56,710 bases of DNA, taken from a bacterium. GTDB lineage: Bacteria > Bacillota > Clostridia > Lachnospirales > Lachnospiraceae. A program made the position numbers and the translations under genes. Shown piece by piece: positions 18,159-27,954 of the stretch; within the stretch, counting starts at the first letter, position 1; every line of letters starts with the position of its first letter. Under the pieces are notes generated by a model. It worked only from the letters and a program-made list of their open reading frames with translations, was not told the DNA's origin and ran no database searches. The stretch covers positions 1-56,710 of the forward strand of contig JAQXMB010000112.1 in NCBI GenBank assembly GCA_029012425.1, given 5' to 3'.

Positions 18159-19004
18159 ATGATATATCAGTCGAAGGGAAAGCGTTTAAAGTGCATAAGG
18201 GTTCTGCAGAAAACAAAAGTGAATGATGTTCTGATTTGTCAGGATTTGAATTCTACTGAGGAAACACTTTATACCGTGCTTGCCGTATATGATCATGAGG
18301 TAGTACGAAGGTTTTTGAAGGTGTATGAGCAGTCAGAATATGACAGAAAGCAGTCCTGTGTGGACAGCTTTTCTGACCAGGGAGTATTCCTGATTGTCTA
18401 TCCGTATTTCAGAGAACGCATGTTGCAGGATTTCTATATGGGTACATCGTATTCGCTGGGTGAATGTGAGGATATCTGTATAAATACCATATTGGCATGT
18501 ATCTCAGCTGAGATACCGTATCCGATCCTGTATTTGATATTAAAGCAGAGACAGCTTCATCTGGCAAAGAACCATAATGTGTATTTTGGATACGCAATTA
18601 ATCTCGAGGAGCTGGATGAAAGATGGGGGGAGCGCGAATGTACGGTTCAATGTGCCAAAATTCTGCGTGAACTGTTGACCCCCAAAGCATCACAGAAGGC
18701 AATCAGTTATCAGCTGCTGGATAAAAAAATCTCAAAGAGAAGCTATCGTAAATTCACTGAGCTGTATAAGGATATTCGGATTGCTGCCGCACCCCAAAAA
18801 CGGAACAGTATCACAGGATATATCCGTGCATGGTTTTTGAGAAACCGAGATTTTATTTTTAAGATTATGCTGCGTGTCTGCGTGTTATTGGTCATACTGG
18901 TACTGGCTACATTTGTGACGCAGGCAATCTTTGGTGATATTCCATGGCTTCGACTGTTCATAAATGGATTCAAGAAAATTGGAACAGAATCTCTGCTTCA
19001 ATAA
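18159..19004 (+). CDS. pseudokinase-like single-pass membrane protein
   Basis: A 281-aa protein. Residues ~5-180 have the rhythm of a kinase fold: a beta-rich N-lobe, a hinge-like stretch FLIVYPYFRERML, and HLAKNHNVYFGYAINLEEL where a catalytic/metal loop would be. The HRD-type Asp, DFG and glycine loop are all missing. A basic segment (KRNSITGYIRAW) precedes one membrane helix at ~235-258 (IMLRVCVLLVILVLATFVTQAIF) and a short tail. EssB/YukC of type VII secretion is a known case of a pseudokinase on a membrane helix; this is an analogy in architecture, not a homology claim. AAGGAGGG precedes the ATG. It begins the block of membrane-protein genes that continues to 27911. Confidence 0.5.
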   Translation: MIYQSKGKRLKCIRVLQKTKVNDVLICQDLNSTEETLYTVLAVYDHEVVRRFLKVYEQSEYDRKQSCVDSFSDQGVFLIVYPYFRERMLQDFYMGTSYSLGECEDICINTILACISAEIPYPILYLILKQRQLHLAKNHNVYFGYAINLEELDERWGERECTVQCAKILRELLTPKASQKAISYQLLDKKISKRSYRKFTELYKDIRIAAAPQKRNSITGYIRAWFLRNRDFIFKIMLRVCVLLVILVLATFVTQAIFGDIPWLRLFINGFKKIGTESLLQ

Positions 19005-19027
19005 AATAGAATGCTGGGAGAAAACAT

Positions 19028-21454
19028 ATGAAAAAAAAGATACCTATAATCCTCGGTCTGGTTTGGTTAATCGTTGCCGCCGCACTATATGGAGTTTTTA
19101 TTTGGCACGGACAACCGAATGGGGTTTACACCTATGAGAATGATGGTTGTACGGTTGAACAAAAGGTATATGTTACTGATAATGAGAAAAATGAGGGTCG
19201 TATTTTTGAGATGGACCCGTACGGAAAAGTGTCCGCCTTTTTTACAACGAAAAAGCTGGAGAAGGATGCTTTTATCCATAAAATAGCGTCTTACGATCGT
19301 GTGGTGTATGCACTGATGGAGGTGCCGGAATCGGCAAAGACAACGACGGGATATGCATACAGAATTCTCAAGTTTCAGGATGGTTTGAATCTGACTGCCA
19401 TGACGCCGTTGCTGTCAATCAATGAAACAGATCAGGTGACAAATTTGGTTGTAGATGATCAGGGACTGTATCTGGCAACTGTTTCACGGGATGGAAGTGC
19501 AGCCTGTGTCTATGAGGTTTCATACGATCAACTGATGGATCTTGAAACAGCTGTTCAGTCAACAATAAGTCTTGAGAGCTTTCTCCGTCAGGAAGCTGTG
19601 GCTGGTCGCGAGCTTGTAGCGTCCAGCTATGAGATGGGAAATATCAGTGTCCGAAGTGATGCGGATCTTGCATCCGGTCCGTTTGCAATTAACAAAAGTA
19701 TCCGCTATACCTATTCGCTGTGTCACATGAATTTCGGACAGTTAATGGTGCTGCACGGCAACTATTGCATCTACCTGGTATTCGGTGTATTGGTTGGTTG
19801 GCTGATAATTTTCTTATTTCATATATTATTACATAATCGTAATCGTGTTGTATATCTGACTGTAGTTTTAGAGACGATTCTGTTCGTTGTCATCATGGGT
19901 GGCAGTGGCGTGTTTGCTTACAAGCAGGCGCAGGCAGATGAGAAGACAAAGACAAAGTGGGCATCTGCGATGCTGAATCAGGTATTGTACGATGTAGGAA
20001 ATCCCGGAGATCTTCCGTTTACGGAAGCGGATTTTTATTTGTCGGAGGAATACACCATGCTTCGGGAACGCCTGAAGGCGGCATATGCGCAGACGGTAGA
20101 TGAGGGATGTGTGGATTTGTTTTTTGCAGATACCACGAATTTATGTGTAGCTGTAAGCGTAAGCGGACATAATCAGGAAACTGTGGATGCGCGTTATTTC
20201 GCGGACCGGTCAGGTGAGGCGGAGAAATTGATTGTTCCAAACAGCATAGTATCGCATCCATTTGTTTTAAATGGACAGAAGTATCAGATTCTGTCAGCAA
20301 CCGCGGGAGATGTTGTAGAAAATAATTACGCATTGTTTGCCGTATATCGCGATAATACATGGAGTGCGCAAGGTTTACAGGATGAGCTTGTCAGAGCGTT
20401 AATTCTGTTTGCACTTGCAAGTTTTTTATGTATTTTGATCCTTTCCCTGCAGTCTGCGGATTTAGGCAAACTGGCGCACAGTATGCAACGGATTGCCGTT
20501 GGCAAAACAGATGTTGTGCGGCCACGCGTATATGGCGGCGATATGCGTATCCTGTGGAATTCACTCGGAGAGATTCAGAACAAGATCCGCAAGGTGAACT
20601 ATTCAAAATATATTACCTTTGAAGCGTATTACCGCTTTGCACCGAAGAATATTGAGAGACTTTTGAATAAAGAATCGATCACAGAAGTTGCAAGTGGGGA
20701 TGTTACCAAACTGGATGGAACCATGGCGTTGATTTCTACGGTTGGACCGAAGAACGGCAGTGAGCAGGAAATCGGTCGTTTGAACCGTCTGCTGGAACTG
20801 ATTGGAAGATATCAGGAGGAAAAGGATGGCGTGTTTTTATCCAATGACGGTTCACTGTCAATGTTAAGATTTCTGTTTATGGAAAACAGCACAAGTACAT
20901 TAAACAGTTCCATTGATTTCCTCCACGAATTGGAAGAACAGGAGACCGGTCGCGTAGGAATTGTTCCGCGCACAACCATTCTTTTGCATTATTCATCATT
21001 TGTATACGGTATTGCAGGTACCAACCAACAGAGCGCATCATTTCTTGTATCACAGGAAACAGATGAAATTGAGCATTTTGCAACATGGTTCCGTGAACGC
21101 GGGCTAAGGCTTGTAATTTCAGAAACAGTCAGGGAACGCGAAAAATATGATGGTTCCTTGCGATGCATCGGATATATTCAGATGGCAGATAACAGCAGGA
21201 TGAATATGTATGAGGTATTAGATGTCCTGGATGCTCGCGAACGGGAGAAAAAGCGTGCAGTGTGCGAACGGTTTTCTCAAGCATTGGAGCTGTTTTACCA
21301 GTATGATTTTTATCTGGCAAGGAGCGCATTTTCAGATATTTTGAAAGAACTTCCGACAGATGAGATTGCAAAATGGTATTTGTTTACCTGTGAGACATAC
21401 TTAAATATGGAACATACGGAGAATGTTTCATGTGGTCTTCATTATGAAAGGTAA
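19028..21454 (+). CDS. membrane sensor protein with degenerate class III cyclase domain
   Basis: An 808-aa protein. TM1 is at ~5-26, followed by an outside domain to ~240. TM2 and TM3 lie at ~246-267 and ~277-298, then a second outside, Cache-like domain and TM4 at ~455-475. A HAMP-like linker (~478-525) and a cytoplasmic domain complete it. The last resembles a class III adenylate/guanylate cyclase: YYRFAPKNIERLLNKESI corresponds to the conserved PKEFLELLGKESI neck, MALISTVGP sits where FSDIRGFT should be, and RLVISETV and MYEVLD match later motifs. A TPR-like tail follows (ALELFYQYDFYLARSAFSDI). Both metal-binding aspartates appear lost, so it is probably a non-catalytic sensor or scaffold. 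Confidence 0.6.
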   Translation: MKKKIPIILGLVWLIVAAALYGVFIWHGQPNGVYTYENDGCTVEQKVYVTDNEKNEGRIFEMDPYGKVSAFFTTKKLEKDAFIHKIASYDRVVYALMEVPESAKTTTGYAYRILKFQDGLNLTAMTPLLSINETDQVTNLVVDDQGLYLATVSRDGSAACVYEVSYDQLMDLETAVQSTISLESFLRQEAVAGRELVASSYEMGNISVRSDADLASGPFAINKSIRYTYSLCHMNFGQLMVLHGNYCIYLVFGVLVGWLIIFLFHILLHNRNRVVYLTVVLETILFVVIMGGSGVFAYKQAQADEKTKTKWASAMLNQVLYDVGNPGDLPFTEADFYLSEEYTMLRERLKAAYAQTVDEGCVDLFFADTTNLCVAVSVSGHNQETVDARYFADRSGEAEKLIVPNSIVSHPFVLNGQKYQILSATAGDVVENNYALFAVYRDNTWSAQGLQDELVRALILFALASFLCILILSLQSADLGKLAHSMQRIAVGKTDVVRPRVYGGDMRILWNSLGEIQNKIRKVNYSKYITFEAYYRFAPKNIERLLNKESITEVASGDVTKLDGTMALISTVGPKNGSEQEIGRLNRLLELIGRYQEEKDGVFLSNDGSLSMLRFLFMENSTSTLNSSIDFLHELEEQETGRVGIVPRTTILLHYSSFVYGIAGTNQQSASFLVSQETDEIEHFATWFRERGLRLVISETVREREKYDGSLRCIGYIQMADNSRMNMYEVLDVLDAREREKKRAVCERFSQALELFYQYDFYLARSAFSDILKELPTDEIAKWYLFTCETYLNMEHTENVSCGLHYER

Positions 21455-21502
21455 AATCGTAAACACGAAGTCACAGGATTGGAAAGACAGGGGTAGATAG
21501 AA

Positions 21503-22735
21503 ATGGGAAATAATCTCATTCAGGTGCTGCTTGCCTCAATAAAAGCAAGAATTACACCGCTTGTTTCAAAATTCAGACAATTAACAAGCGGCAGTTTTGT
21601 TCGAGCACGACTAATTGCAAAAATCCGTCAGTTCTTTGTGAAGCTTTTCGATGTCCGTCCGAAGAACAAGAAAGACTATTACGAAGTATTTGGCTGGCTC
21701 ATCAGTAAGAAGCTTGCTTATGCGATTGTGGTTGTGATCGGAGTACTCAGCATGATTTATCTGGTCAGTATCCGTTCCATGTACCTTCCGAAGGCACAGA
21801 CAGACGGGATTAAGACCTACGATTATAATGATGTAATGTTGCGTTTTGCAAAGGGAACCGTTCGGATTCGCGGTAAATCAGGTTATCTTGCCTATCAGGG
21901 AGATGTGGAGAAAGGAAGCGTTACCGGTTACGGTAATCTGTATGGTGTCGACGGAACCTTGCTTTATCAGGGCAATTTTTCAAAAAATGAATATGAGGGC
22001 AGTGGTGTCCAGTATTATGCGGACGGAACTATGCATTACAAAGGCAATTTCAGTGGAAATCTCTATGAGGGAAACGGAAAACTGTACCGTGAGAATGGCT
22101 CCCTTGTGTACGAAGGAGAATTTGCCAGAGGCATGAAGGACGGAATCGGTAAGCTGTATGCAGCCGGTGACAAGCCGATTTATGAGGGCAGTTTTTCCAA
22201 AGATCAGCTCGTGTACAGTGCATTGCTTGGCAAGTCTACCGTTGAGGTGTCAGAAGCATATAAGGGCTCACGGACAATTTACCGAAACGAGAGTGATTTT
22301 ACAGTACTGATGCCGGATATTCAGGCGTTATATGTCGGAGTGACTGACGAGAATAACCTTGAAGAAAAAGTTATGGTCGACAGTATTTATGTATTGAAGA
22401 ATTCTCTAAAAATTGGAAATCAGGAATGCACAACAATCCGGGATTTGAAAGAGGTATTCGGTGACATTGTCTATGAAGGTAATTCCATCGTAACACTTCC
22501 GGAAGCCGTTGCCATCAATTATTTGAATAAGCATAAGCAGACGCTGAACGGCAGCGTGGAGCTTGAGACAACAGATGATTATGCGGATGTGATCACGGTA
22601 AACCGTATTCAGGACGATTATCCGGTCTATTTGTATTCCTTCCGTAAGGATGGACTTTTGTATACATTTGTATGTAGTGATAAGGATGACACTTTTTCAT
22701 TCTACTCGATGATGAGTGAGGAGGGTGGTGAATGA
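21503..22735 (+). CDS. MORN-repeat membrane protein
   Basis: A 410-aa protein. Residues 1-70 are basic and cytoplasmic, a membrane helix lies at ~72-92 (AYAIVVVIGVLSMIYLVSI), and the rest is outside. Residues ~125-235 hold about five MORN repeats of ~22-23 residues with the Y-x-G-x-F/W and G-x-G-x-x-Y pattern (for example LLYQGNFSKNEYEGSGVQYY, MHYKGNFSGNLYEGNGKLY). The C-terminal ~170 residues are a separate alpha/beta domain that I do not recognise. MORN repeats form extended beta sheets that bind partners or lipids. The stop overlaps the start of the TolC-like gene by ATGA, so the two are translationally coupled. Confidence 0.75.
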   Translation: MGNNLIQVLLASIKARITPLVSKFRQLTSGSFVRARLIAKIRQFFVKLFDVRPKNKKDYYEVFGWLISKKLAYAIVVVIGVLSMIYLVSIRSMYLPKAQTDGIKTYDYNDVMLRFAKGTVRIRGKSGYLAYQGDVEKGSVTGYGNLYGVDGTLLYQGNFSKNEYEGSGVQYYADGTMHYKGNFSGNLYEGNGKLYRENGSLVYEGEFARGMKDGIGKLYAAGDKPIYEGSFSKDQLVYSALLGKSTVEVSEAYKGSRTIYRNESDFTVLMPDIQALYVGVTDENNLEEKVMVDSIYVLKNSLKIGNQECTTIRDLKEVFGDIVYEGNSIVTLPEAVAINYLNKHKQTLNGSVELETTDDYADVITVNRIQDDYPVYLYSFRKDGLLYTFVCSDKDDTFSFYSMMSEEGGE

Positions 22736-24792
22736 GAATGAGAGCCAGACTAAAATGCGTGGTTGCTCTGGTGCTTGTGGGAACCATATTGTTTACCACA
22801 GCCATAGCTTCGGATATTTCGAGCGTTTCCGCGCAGATAAAGACCACCTATACGATGGAGCAGGCACGCGCACAGGCATATATTCACAGCACAAAGATGG
22901 AACAGTTAGAAGGGCGCTTAGAAACCAAAGAGATGCAGTTGGCACAGGCAATTAAGACGATTCAGATGAAGCAGAAGAATATGTCTACCTTTCGCTGGAG
23001 TCCGCTTCTTTCATTCACATTTCCGACAAATCCGGATTTGGCAGAGGCATTTGAATTTCAGTTTAAGCCGAAGTCAATCCAGTATGAGATTGATAAGATC
23101 AAGCATCAGATGAGCGATCAGAAATTTATGATCTATCAGCAGGTCAATTCCGTTTATCTGGATATTGTAATGCTGGAAAAACAGATTGATCTAAACCAGA
23201 AAAAACTGGATGCGCTTGAGGAGTCTATTCGAAGAAGTCAGATTAAACTGACAATCGGACAGGCGACGCAGGCGGACATTGATGCGATGAAATCAAAACG
23301 CAATTCGCTGTCCTCCAAGGTTGCCTCTGCGACGCGAAATCTGAATTCCAGAAAGAAGAAGCTTGTAACCCTGACCGGAAATAAAGGCATCTATACAGAT
23401 TATTCATTTGAAAACCCGCTTGTGGTTTCAGACATGAAGCGAAGTGAGGTTTTAAATGCTCTGATTCAAAGCACGCTTGACAATGATGAGACCTATTACG
23501 AGGCGAAGCTGGCAGAGACCTCTGCGAGAGTTGCACTTACGACATATTATACGCTGATGAGCAAGCAGTATAAGAGCAGTGATATGTCAATCATTCGTGA
23601 TTATTACAATCAGGCATTAAACGGACAGAAAATCAATGCTCGGGCGTTTAAGCAAAAATACAAAGAGTTTCTAAAAGCAATCGATAAACCGTGGGAGGGG
23701 AAAAAGAGAATTTTGTTCTTTAAATTCCCCAAGGTGTGGTTCAAAGGTGCCATTGACGGTTCCCGTTACATCGAGGATGAGCCGTATGCACTGTACGAGG
23801 CGGCGTTGGAATATCAGGAGGCGCGATTAGAGGCAGAGAGTGTAAAAGCTGATCTGACGCAGCAGGTTGAGGATTCGTTTGACAATTTTATTTCTGTAAA
23901 AAATGCCTATCAGAATGCGGTTGACCAGGTGGATACAGCAAAAGCGCAGTTGGATCGCGATCTGATCCTCAATCAGCTGGGTGTGATGACTTATGATGAG
24001 TATTCATCATCATTGGAGAACTATGAATCTCTTCAGGATGAGATGTTGGACTGCATGCAGCTGTATTCGAGCGCATTATATGAGTTTGACCGATTAACCT
24101 GCGGAGCGGTATCAAAATATATGAAGAAGGGCTCTCTCGATGCGAATGCTGCCGATGGCGGTGAGAGTGTTGTCATCGAGGAGAAAGTGGAAGGCTCACA
24201 CTATTATATTGAGCAGATTATCCAGAACGAAGAGTTCCGCCTGCGTATTCAGCTGGCAGAGGAACTGGACGGAAAGATTACCGATTATGAATTGTGGTGC
24301 GATCAGACGCAGATTGGCGCGCGGACACCGATTAATAAAACAATCAGACACTTGTCACTTGCCCTTACCGGCATTGATGTCGTAAAAATTCGTTTTTATA
24401 ATGGGAATGATTTTGTCTGTGACTGTGAGATTGACCAGAGTGAGCTGAGCGGAGAACTGGCGATTATAATTGATTATCATGTTGTGGATCCGCAGAGCAT
24501 GGAAATCGGAACCTATAGCTGCAAAATAAACGATTCCACCCAATGTACAGAGCTTACATTGACGCCGGATACAGCGGAAGGTATCGGGTATTATCGAATC
24601 TGCACTTCTACCGGAAAGTACTTATGTTCCGAGGAATTGATAGCAATTACGGAAGAATTTCAGTATTTATCGCTGTTAGAACCGGATCTGGCGAAGGTGA
24701 CGGTTGAGTTCTATGATTTGGAAAAGAACAAGTTGTATGATGGAAGCTTTGACACTTCGAATCTGAAGCTGATAAAGCGTCAGGAGGAATAA
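22732..24792 (+). CDS. exported TolC-like helical protein
   Basis: A 686-aa protein with a signal peptide (~8-34, LKCVVALVLVGTILFTTAIA). Residues ~40-445 follow the TolC/outer-membrane-factor plan: TMEQARAQAYIHS near the start, paired long helices, and two internally similar turns, IGQATQADIDAMKS (~174) and LNQLGVMTYDEYSS (~413), which match the G-x-(A/S)-(T/S)-x-x-(D/E)-(V/L/Y) turn of both TolC halves. A C-terminal beta-rich domain (~460-686) with repeated small-domain character is not found in classical TolC. TolC proteins form outer-membrane and periplasmic channel-tunnels in diderms, and nothing else here points to an outer membrane. It may build a tunnel-like element in the cell wall. 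Coupled by ATGA overlap to the MORN gene. Confidence 0.65.
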   Translation: MRMRARLKCVVALVLVGTILFTTAIASDISSVSAQIKTTYTMEQARAQAYIHSTKMEQLEGRLETKEMQLAQAIKTIQMKQKNMSTFRWSPLLSFTFPTNPDLAEAFEFQFKPKSIQYEIDKIKHQMSDQKFMIYQQVNSVYLDIVMLEKQIDLNQKKLDALEESIRRSQIKLTIGQATQADIDAMKSKRNSLSSKVASATRNLNSRKKKLVTLTGNKGIYTDYSFENPLVVSDMKRSEVLNALIQSTLDNDETYYEAKLAETSARVALTTYYTLMSKQYKSSDMSIIRDYYNQALNGQKINARAFKQKYKEFLKAIDKPWEGKKRILFFKFPKVWFKGAIDGSRYIEDEPYALYEAALEYQEARLEAESVKADLTQQVEDSFDNFISVKNAYQNAVDQVDTAKAQLDRDLILNQLGVMTYDEYSSSLENYESLQDEMLDCMQLYSSALYEFDRLTCGAVSKYMKKGSLDANAADGGESVVIEEKVEGSHYYIEQIIQNEEFRLRIQLAEELDGKITDYELWCDQTQIGARTPINKTIRHLSLALTGIDVVKIRFYNGNDFVCDCEIDQSELSGELAIIIDYHVVDPQSMEIGTYSCKINDSTQCTELTLTPDTAEGIGYYRICTSTGKYLCSEELIAITEEFQYLSLLEPDLAKVTVEFYDLEKNKLYDGSFDTSNLKLIKRQEE

Positions 24793-24806
24793 GAGGTAAC
24801 CCAAGT

Positions 24807-27800
24807 ATGAGAGAAAGAAGAAGCAAAAAGCATCTGAATCTGAATAAGAAGAAACTGGTAGCAGGTGTAGCGGCACTGCTTACGATCGTCGTACTTGTGG
24901 TGGCTATTCCCGCATTGCGGGCGTGGGCTACATTTAATGAGAGTGACGCCGTTCGTTTTCGAACCTATAAGCAATCTCATACCATAGAAAATTCGGTATT
25001 ATTTATCGGCACGCATCTGATACATTTGCAAGCCTTGACGGATGAATTGTATGCGAAGGCAATTCAGTCACAGATTGATTCCGAGCAGGGGGAAATCTAT
25101 TACAAATCCGAACTGGCTGACGGAATGTGGTACAACATCACGGATGCTACCGGATTATCTGATATCACATCAGAAGGAACACCGGTGGAGGAATCGGAAT
25201 TGGATGATTTATTTGTTACCCATTATACGGGGGCGAATGGTCTCACAACCGATGCGAGAAGCGGAGCGGTTGTCTGTATATTTGATGCTCCGGATCCGTA
25301 CGATCTGATGAAGATGGCCGAGCTTGAGCCAATCCGAAGGCTGTATCAGGAGAAATATTTGGCAACCACTTCAGAGGATAATTCGTTCATTTATCTGAAA
25401 GATAAATTGGATTCGTTTTTTAAACAGGATATGAAAAACGATACAACCAATGAATACGATCAGATACTGAAAAATCTGCAGATGTGTTACGAGGCTTTTT
25501 GTGCAGAAAAAATGGATGAAGATGCCCAGATTATTATGTCACTGATGGAAGGAACCGATGCGGCGCGTCGTGCAGATGTGTACCAACGATTGTTGGAAGG
25601 CCCCGGACGCATACCGGTTTATGAACTCGACCCGGAAACCGGAGAACCGACCGGAGAACCGACTTATATTCGTTTTACAAACATGAATAAGTTGTCCGGC
25701 ATTGTAAACGGTGAGTATTATTCAGGAAAGAAAAAAGACGAGGATGATGTGGAAGAGTCGACAGAGGGTTCAGAGGAAGAGTCAACTGAATCTGAAGAAG
25801 AGGAGGAGGAATCTACACAACAGTCTGATGAACCTTTTATCATAGATATTACATTGGTCGAGGCAGTTATGAGCAGCATCGGCCAGTGCAATGAGAGCCT
25901 TACTTCATATAATGCTAAGATTCTTTCTCCCGGCGGATCAATGATTCGTGCATTTATTTATGAACAGAGTAAACAGTTGGCAGACCTCTGTGCCGCCAGC
26001 GAGGAAGAAACAGAAGAAATAGAAGAAACAGAAGAAACAGAACAGAACGCTCTGGCGACAGATAGGAAAGTCATTGCGCTTGTTAACAATATCAAGTATG
26101 CGATGAATGTTGAAAATGGCGTTGTCGCGGATGCTGAGGGCGAATTGACCTTAATCAAGGAGCAGTTTCTGCCGACTGTGGAAACGGCATTCAGCAATCA
26201 GCTGAAAAAGGGTGTGTCTCAGGAATATCAGGCAGCAGATGCTGCAAATAAGAGCGAAACCGCAAAGAAAGGAATTCTTGATAAGGATAAGGTTGAAGTA
26301 GAAGTTGCGCGCAGTGAACTTGAGAATATGATTACTGCACAGAAAGAGCGTATGTCATCTGCTGATGCTTTGAAATATGTGTTTGAACGAATTTCATGGA
26401 CGAAGGAGCAGGAACAACAAATTCCCAAGGATGCGTTTGCAAACACAGCGAAATCCTCCTCTATCGCACATATTGAGTGGTTGCAGAATTTAGCAAAAAA
26501 AATTGTGGATGGTGATGCGAGTCTGATGTCTGAGCTTGACCGATTGAAGGCATTACTTACAGATTATCAGCAAAAGCAGCAGGATGCGCTTGATGAAGAT
26601 AACTTAAACCTTGCTTCGCAGTATGCTGCATTGATATTCGAAACGAGCGCAAAAATTGCAGCAGAGGAAGCCCGACTAAATGATATATTGAATTCAGATA
26701 CATCAACTGAGGCTGAGAAGGCACAAGCGCGTGTGGCACTCGGTCAGAGTGGACTGCTTAATGATATTGAAACACTCAAGCAACAGGCGATGAGTGCGTT
26801 CCATTCCGGAACAACAAATGGATTAGAAAATACGCTTGATATGTTAGGTATACTTGGTGCAGAAAATGCGCTGCTTGATCTGAAGGATGTTTTGAAAGAC
26901 TCCGATTTCTCGTCATCAGATAAGGATAAATGGGGTAGGAAGATTGATGAAGCGCTTGAAGCCAGCAGGGAGAGCAGTCTTCATGATCAGGCGAATGCCG
27001 GTGCATCCGGAGACGGAAGTGGAAGCGGAGATGGAAGTGGAAGCGGAAACGGAAGCGGAAGCGGAGACGGAAGCGGAGACGGAAGCGGAAGCGGAGACGG
27101 AAACGGAAGCGGAGACGGAAACGGAAGCGGAGACGGAAGTGGAAACGGAGACGGAAGTGGAAGCGGAGACGGAAGTGGAAGCGGAGACGGAAGTGGAAGC
27201 GGAGACGGAAGCGGAAGCGGAGACGGAAGCGGAGATGCAAACGGAAGTGAAAGCGGAAATGGAAGCGGAAGCGGAAATGGAAGCGGAGATGCAAACGGAA
27301 GCGGAAGCGGAAATGGAAGCGGAAGTGGAAGCAGTGCCACAAATCCTGCAACGATGAGTGAACAGATGCTCAAGAATGCAATTAAGCAGGCACTGGGTGG
27401 TTCTTTTGACGAACTGGATGCAAGCGGGAAGATAGCAGCTGCAGTAGCGATGGATCGTTTATTCGACAATTACAGCAATGTCAATGCAAGAGTTTTGGCA
27501 AAACGGTTTATTACAAACTGTGCATCAGAGCGCAGTCCGTATGTATATGCGAAGTTAAGCGGCCATTCCGAGACAGAGTACATCTCGTTAGAGACGATTG
27601 GAAACAGAGTTGTTACTCCATACAGATATGTATACAGCGATTTAAGAGAAGAAGCGACTATGACATACGGAGCAACCTCTTATCGATTCCGTGTCGGAGC
27701 GCGCGTGGTGGTATTGAGAGACTCTACGAGCCAGCCAATCAAAACATATAAGGTGGAATTCCAGAGGGTACCTTATATTGATGAGGATACGGCAGGAACT

Positions 27801-27911
27801 TATTTTGATTGTGAGTCAGAATATATTGTTGATACCGATTACGGCGCATGTGTGAACAAGACAGTAAAAGAAAAAGTAGAGAAACTGTATGGCACATTGA
27901 CCGGTAAGTAG
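24807..27911 (+). CDS. 1034-aa single-pass protein with acidic and Gly/Ser/Asp-repeat regions
   Basis: An N-terminal membrane helix (~13-35, [20 protein letters not shown]) is followed by a large outside part. Residues ~310-345 and ~395-412 are Glu/Ser/Thr-rich acidic linkers. A mostly helical region (~430-720) follows, then ~114 residues (~732-845) of Gly-Ser-Gly-Asp/Asn repeats encoded by a tandem hexanucleotide. A C-terminal ~185-residue alpha/beta domain has an unbroken ending ([15 protein letters not shown]). No sortase motif or known cell-wall-binding domain is seen. The repeat would be a flexible, negatively charged spacer, perhaps spanning the cell wall. It is the last of the five membrane/export genes and lies 43 bp before the particle operon. 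Confidence 0.75.
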   Translation: MRERRSKKHLNLNKKKLVAGVAALLTIVVLVVAIPALRAWATFNESDAVRFRTYKQSHTIENSVLFIGTHLIHLQALTDELYAKAIQSQIDSEQGEIYYKSELADGMWYNITDATGLSDITSEGTPVEESELDDLFVTHYTGANGLTTDARSGAVVCIFDAPDPYDLMKMAELEPIRRLYQEKYLATTSEDNSFIYLKDKLDSFFKQDMKNDTTNEYDQILKNLQMCYEAFCAEKMDEDAQIIMSLMEGTDAARRADVYQRLLEGPGRIPVYELDPETGEPTGEPTYIRFTNMNKLSGIVNGEYYSGKKKDEDDVEESTEGSEEESTESEEEEEESTQQSDEPFIIDITLVEAVMSSIGQCNESLTSYNAKILSPGGSMIRAFIYEQSKQLADLCAASEEETEEIEETEETEQNALATDRKVIALVNNIKYAMNVENGVVADAEGELTLIKEQFLPTVETAFSNQLKKGVSQEYQAADAANKSETAKKGILDKDKVEVEVARSELENMITAQKERMSSADALKYVFERISWTKEQEQQIPKDAFANTAKSSSIAHIEWLQNLAKKIVDGDASLMSELDRLKALLTDYQQKQQDALDEDNLNLASQYAALIFETSAKIAAEEARLNDILNSDTSTEAEKAQARVALGQSGLLNDIETLKQQAMSAFHSGTTNGLENTLDMLGILGAENALLDLKDVLKDSDFSSSDKDKWGRKIDEALEASRESSLHDQANAGASGDGSGSGDGSGSGNGSGSGDGSGDGSGSGDGNGSGDGNGSGDGSGNGDGSGSGDGSGSGDGSGSGDGSGSGDGSGDANGSESGNGSGSGNGSGDANGSGSGNGSGSGSSATNPATMSEQMLKNAIKQALGGSFDELDASGKIAAAVAMDRLFDNYSNVNARVLAKRFITNCASERSPYVYAKLSGHSETEYISLETIGNRVVTPYRYVYSDLREEATMTYGATSYRFRVGARVVVLRDSTSQPIKTYKVEFQRVPYIDEDTAGTYFDCESEYIVDTDYGACVNKTVKEKVEKLYGTLTGK
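27002..27336 (+). repeat. tandem GGNRRN hexanucleotide repeat
   Basis: About 55 copies of a 6-bp unit, mostly GGAAGC, GGAGAC, GGAAAC and GGAAGT, encode Gly-Ser, Gly-Asp and Gly-Asn dipeptides in the protein at 24807. Gain or loss of units keeps the frame, so length can vary between strains. The opposite strand shows long open frames here that are artefacts of the repeat. Confidence 0.85.
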
Positions 27912-27954
27912 GATGGATGCTGTGTCAGAAATATGTTTTCTATGAGGTGATGAA

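Noticed and set aside
27002-27336. Possible CRISPR array
   Set aside because: The 6-bp unit is contiguous, with no 20-40 bp spacers and no palindromic repeat of ~30 bp; it lies inside a coding frame and no cas gene is present.
27005-27351. Long open frames on both strands rich in Arg/Phe/His or Glu/Ala
   Set aside because: They are shadows of the hexanucleotide repeat, with no ribosome binding sites and no sequence beyond the repeat pattern.
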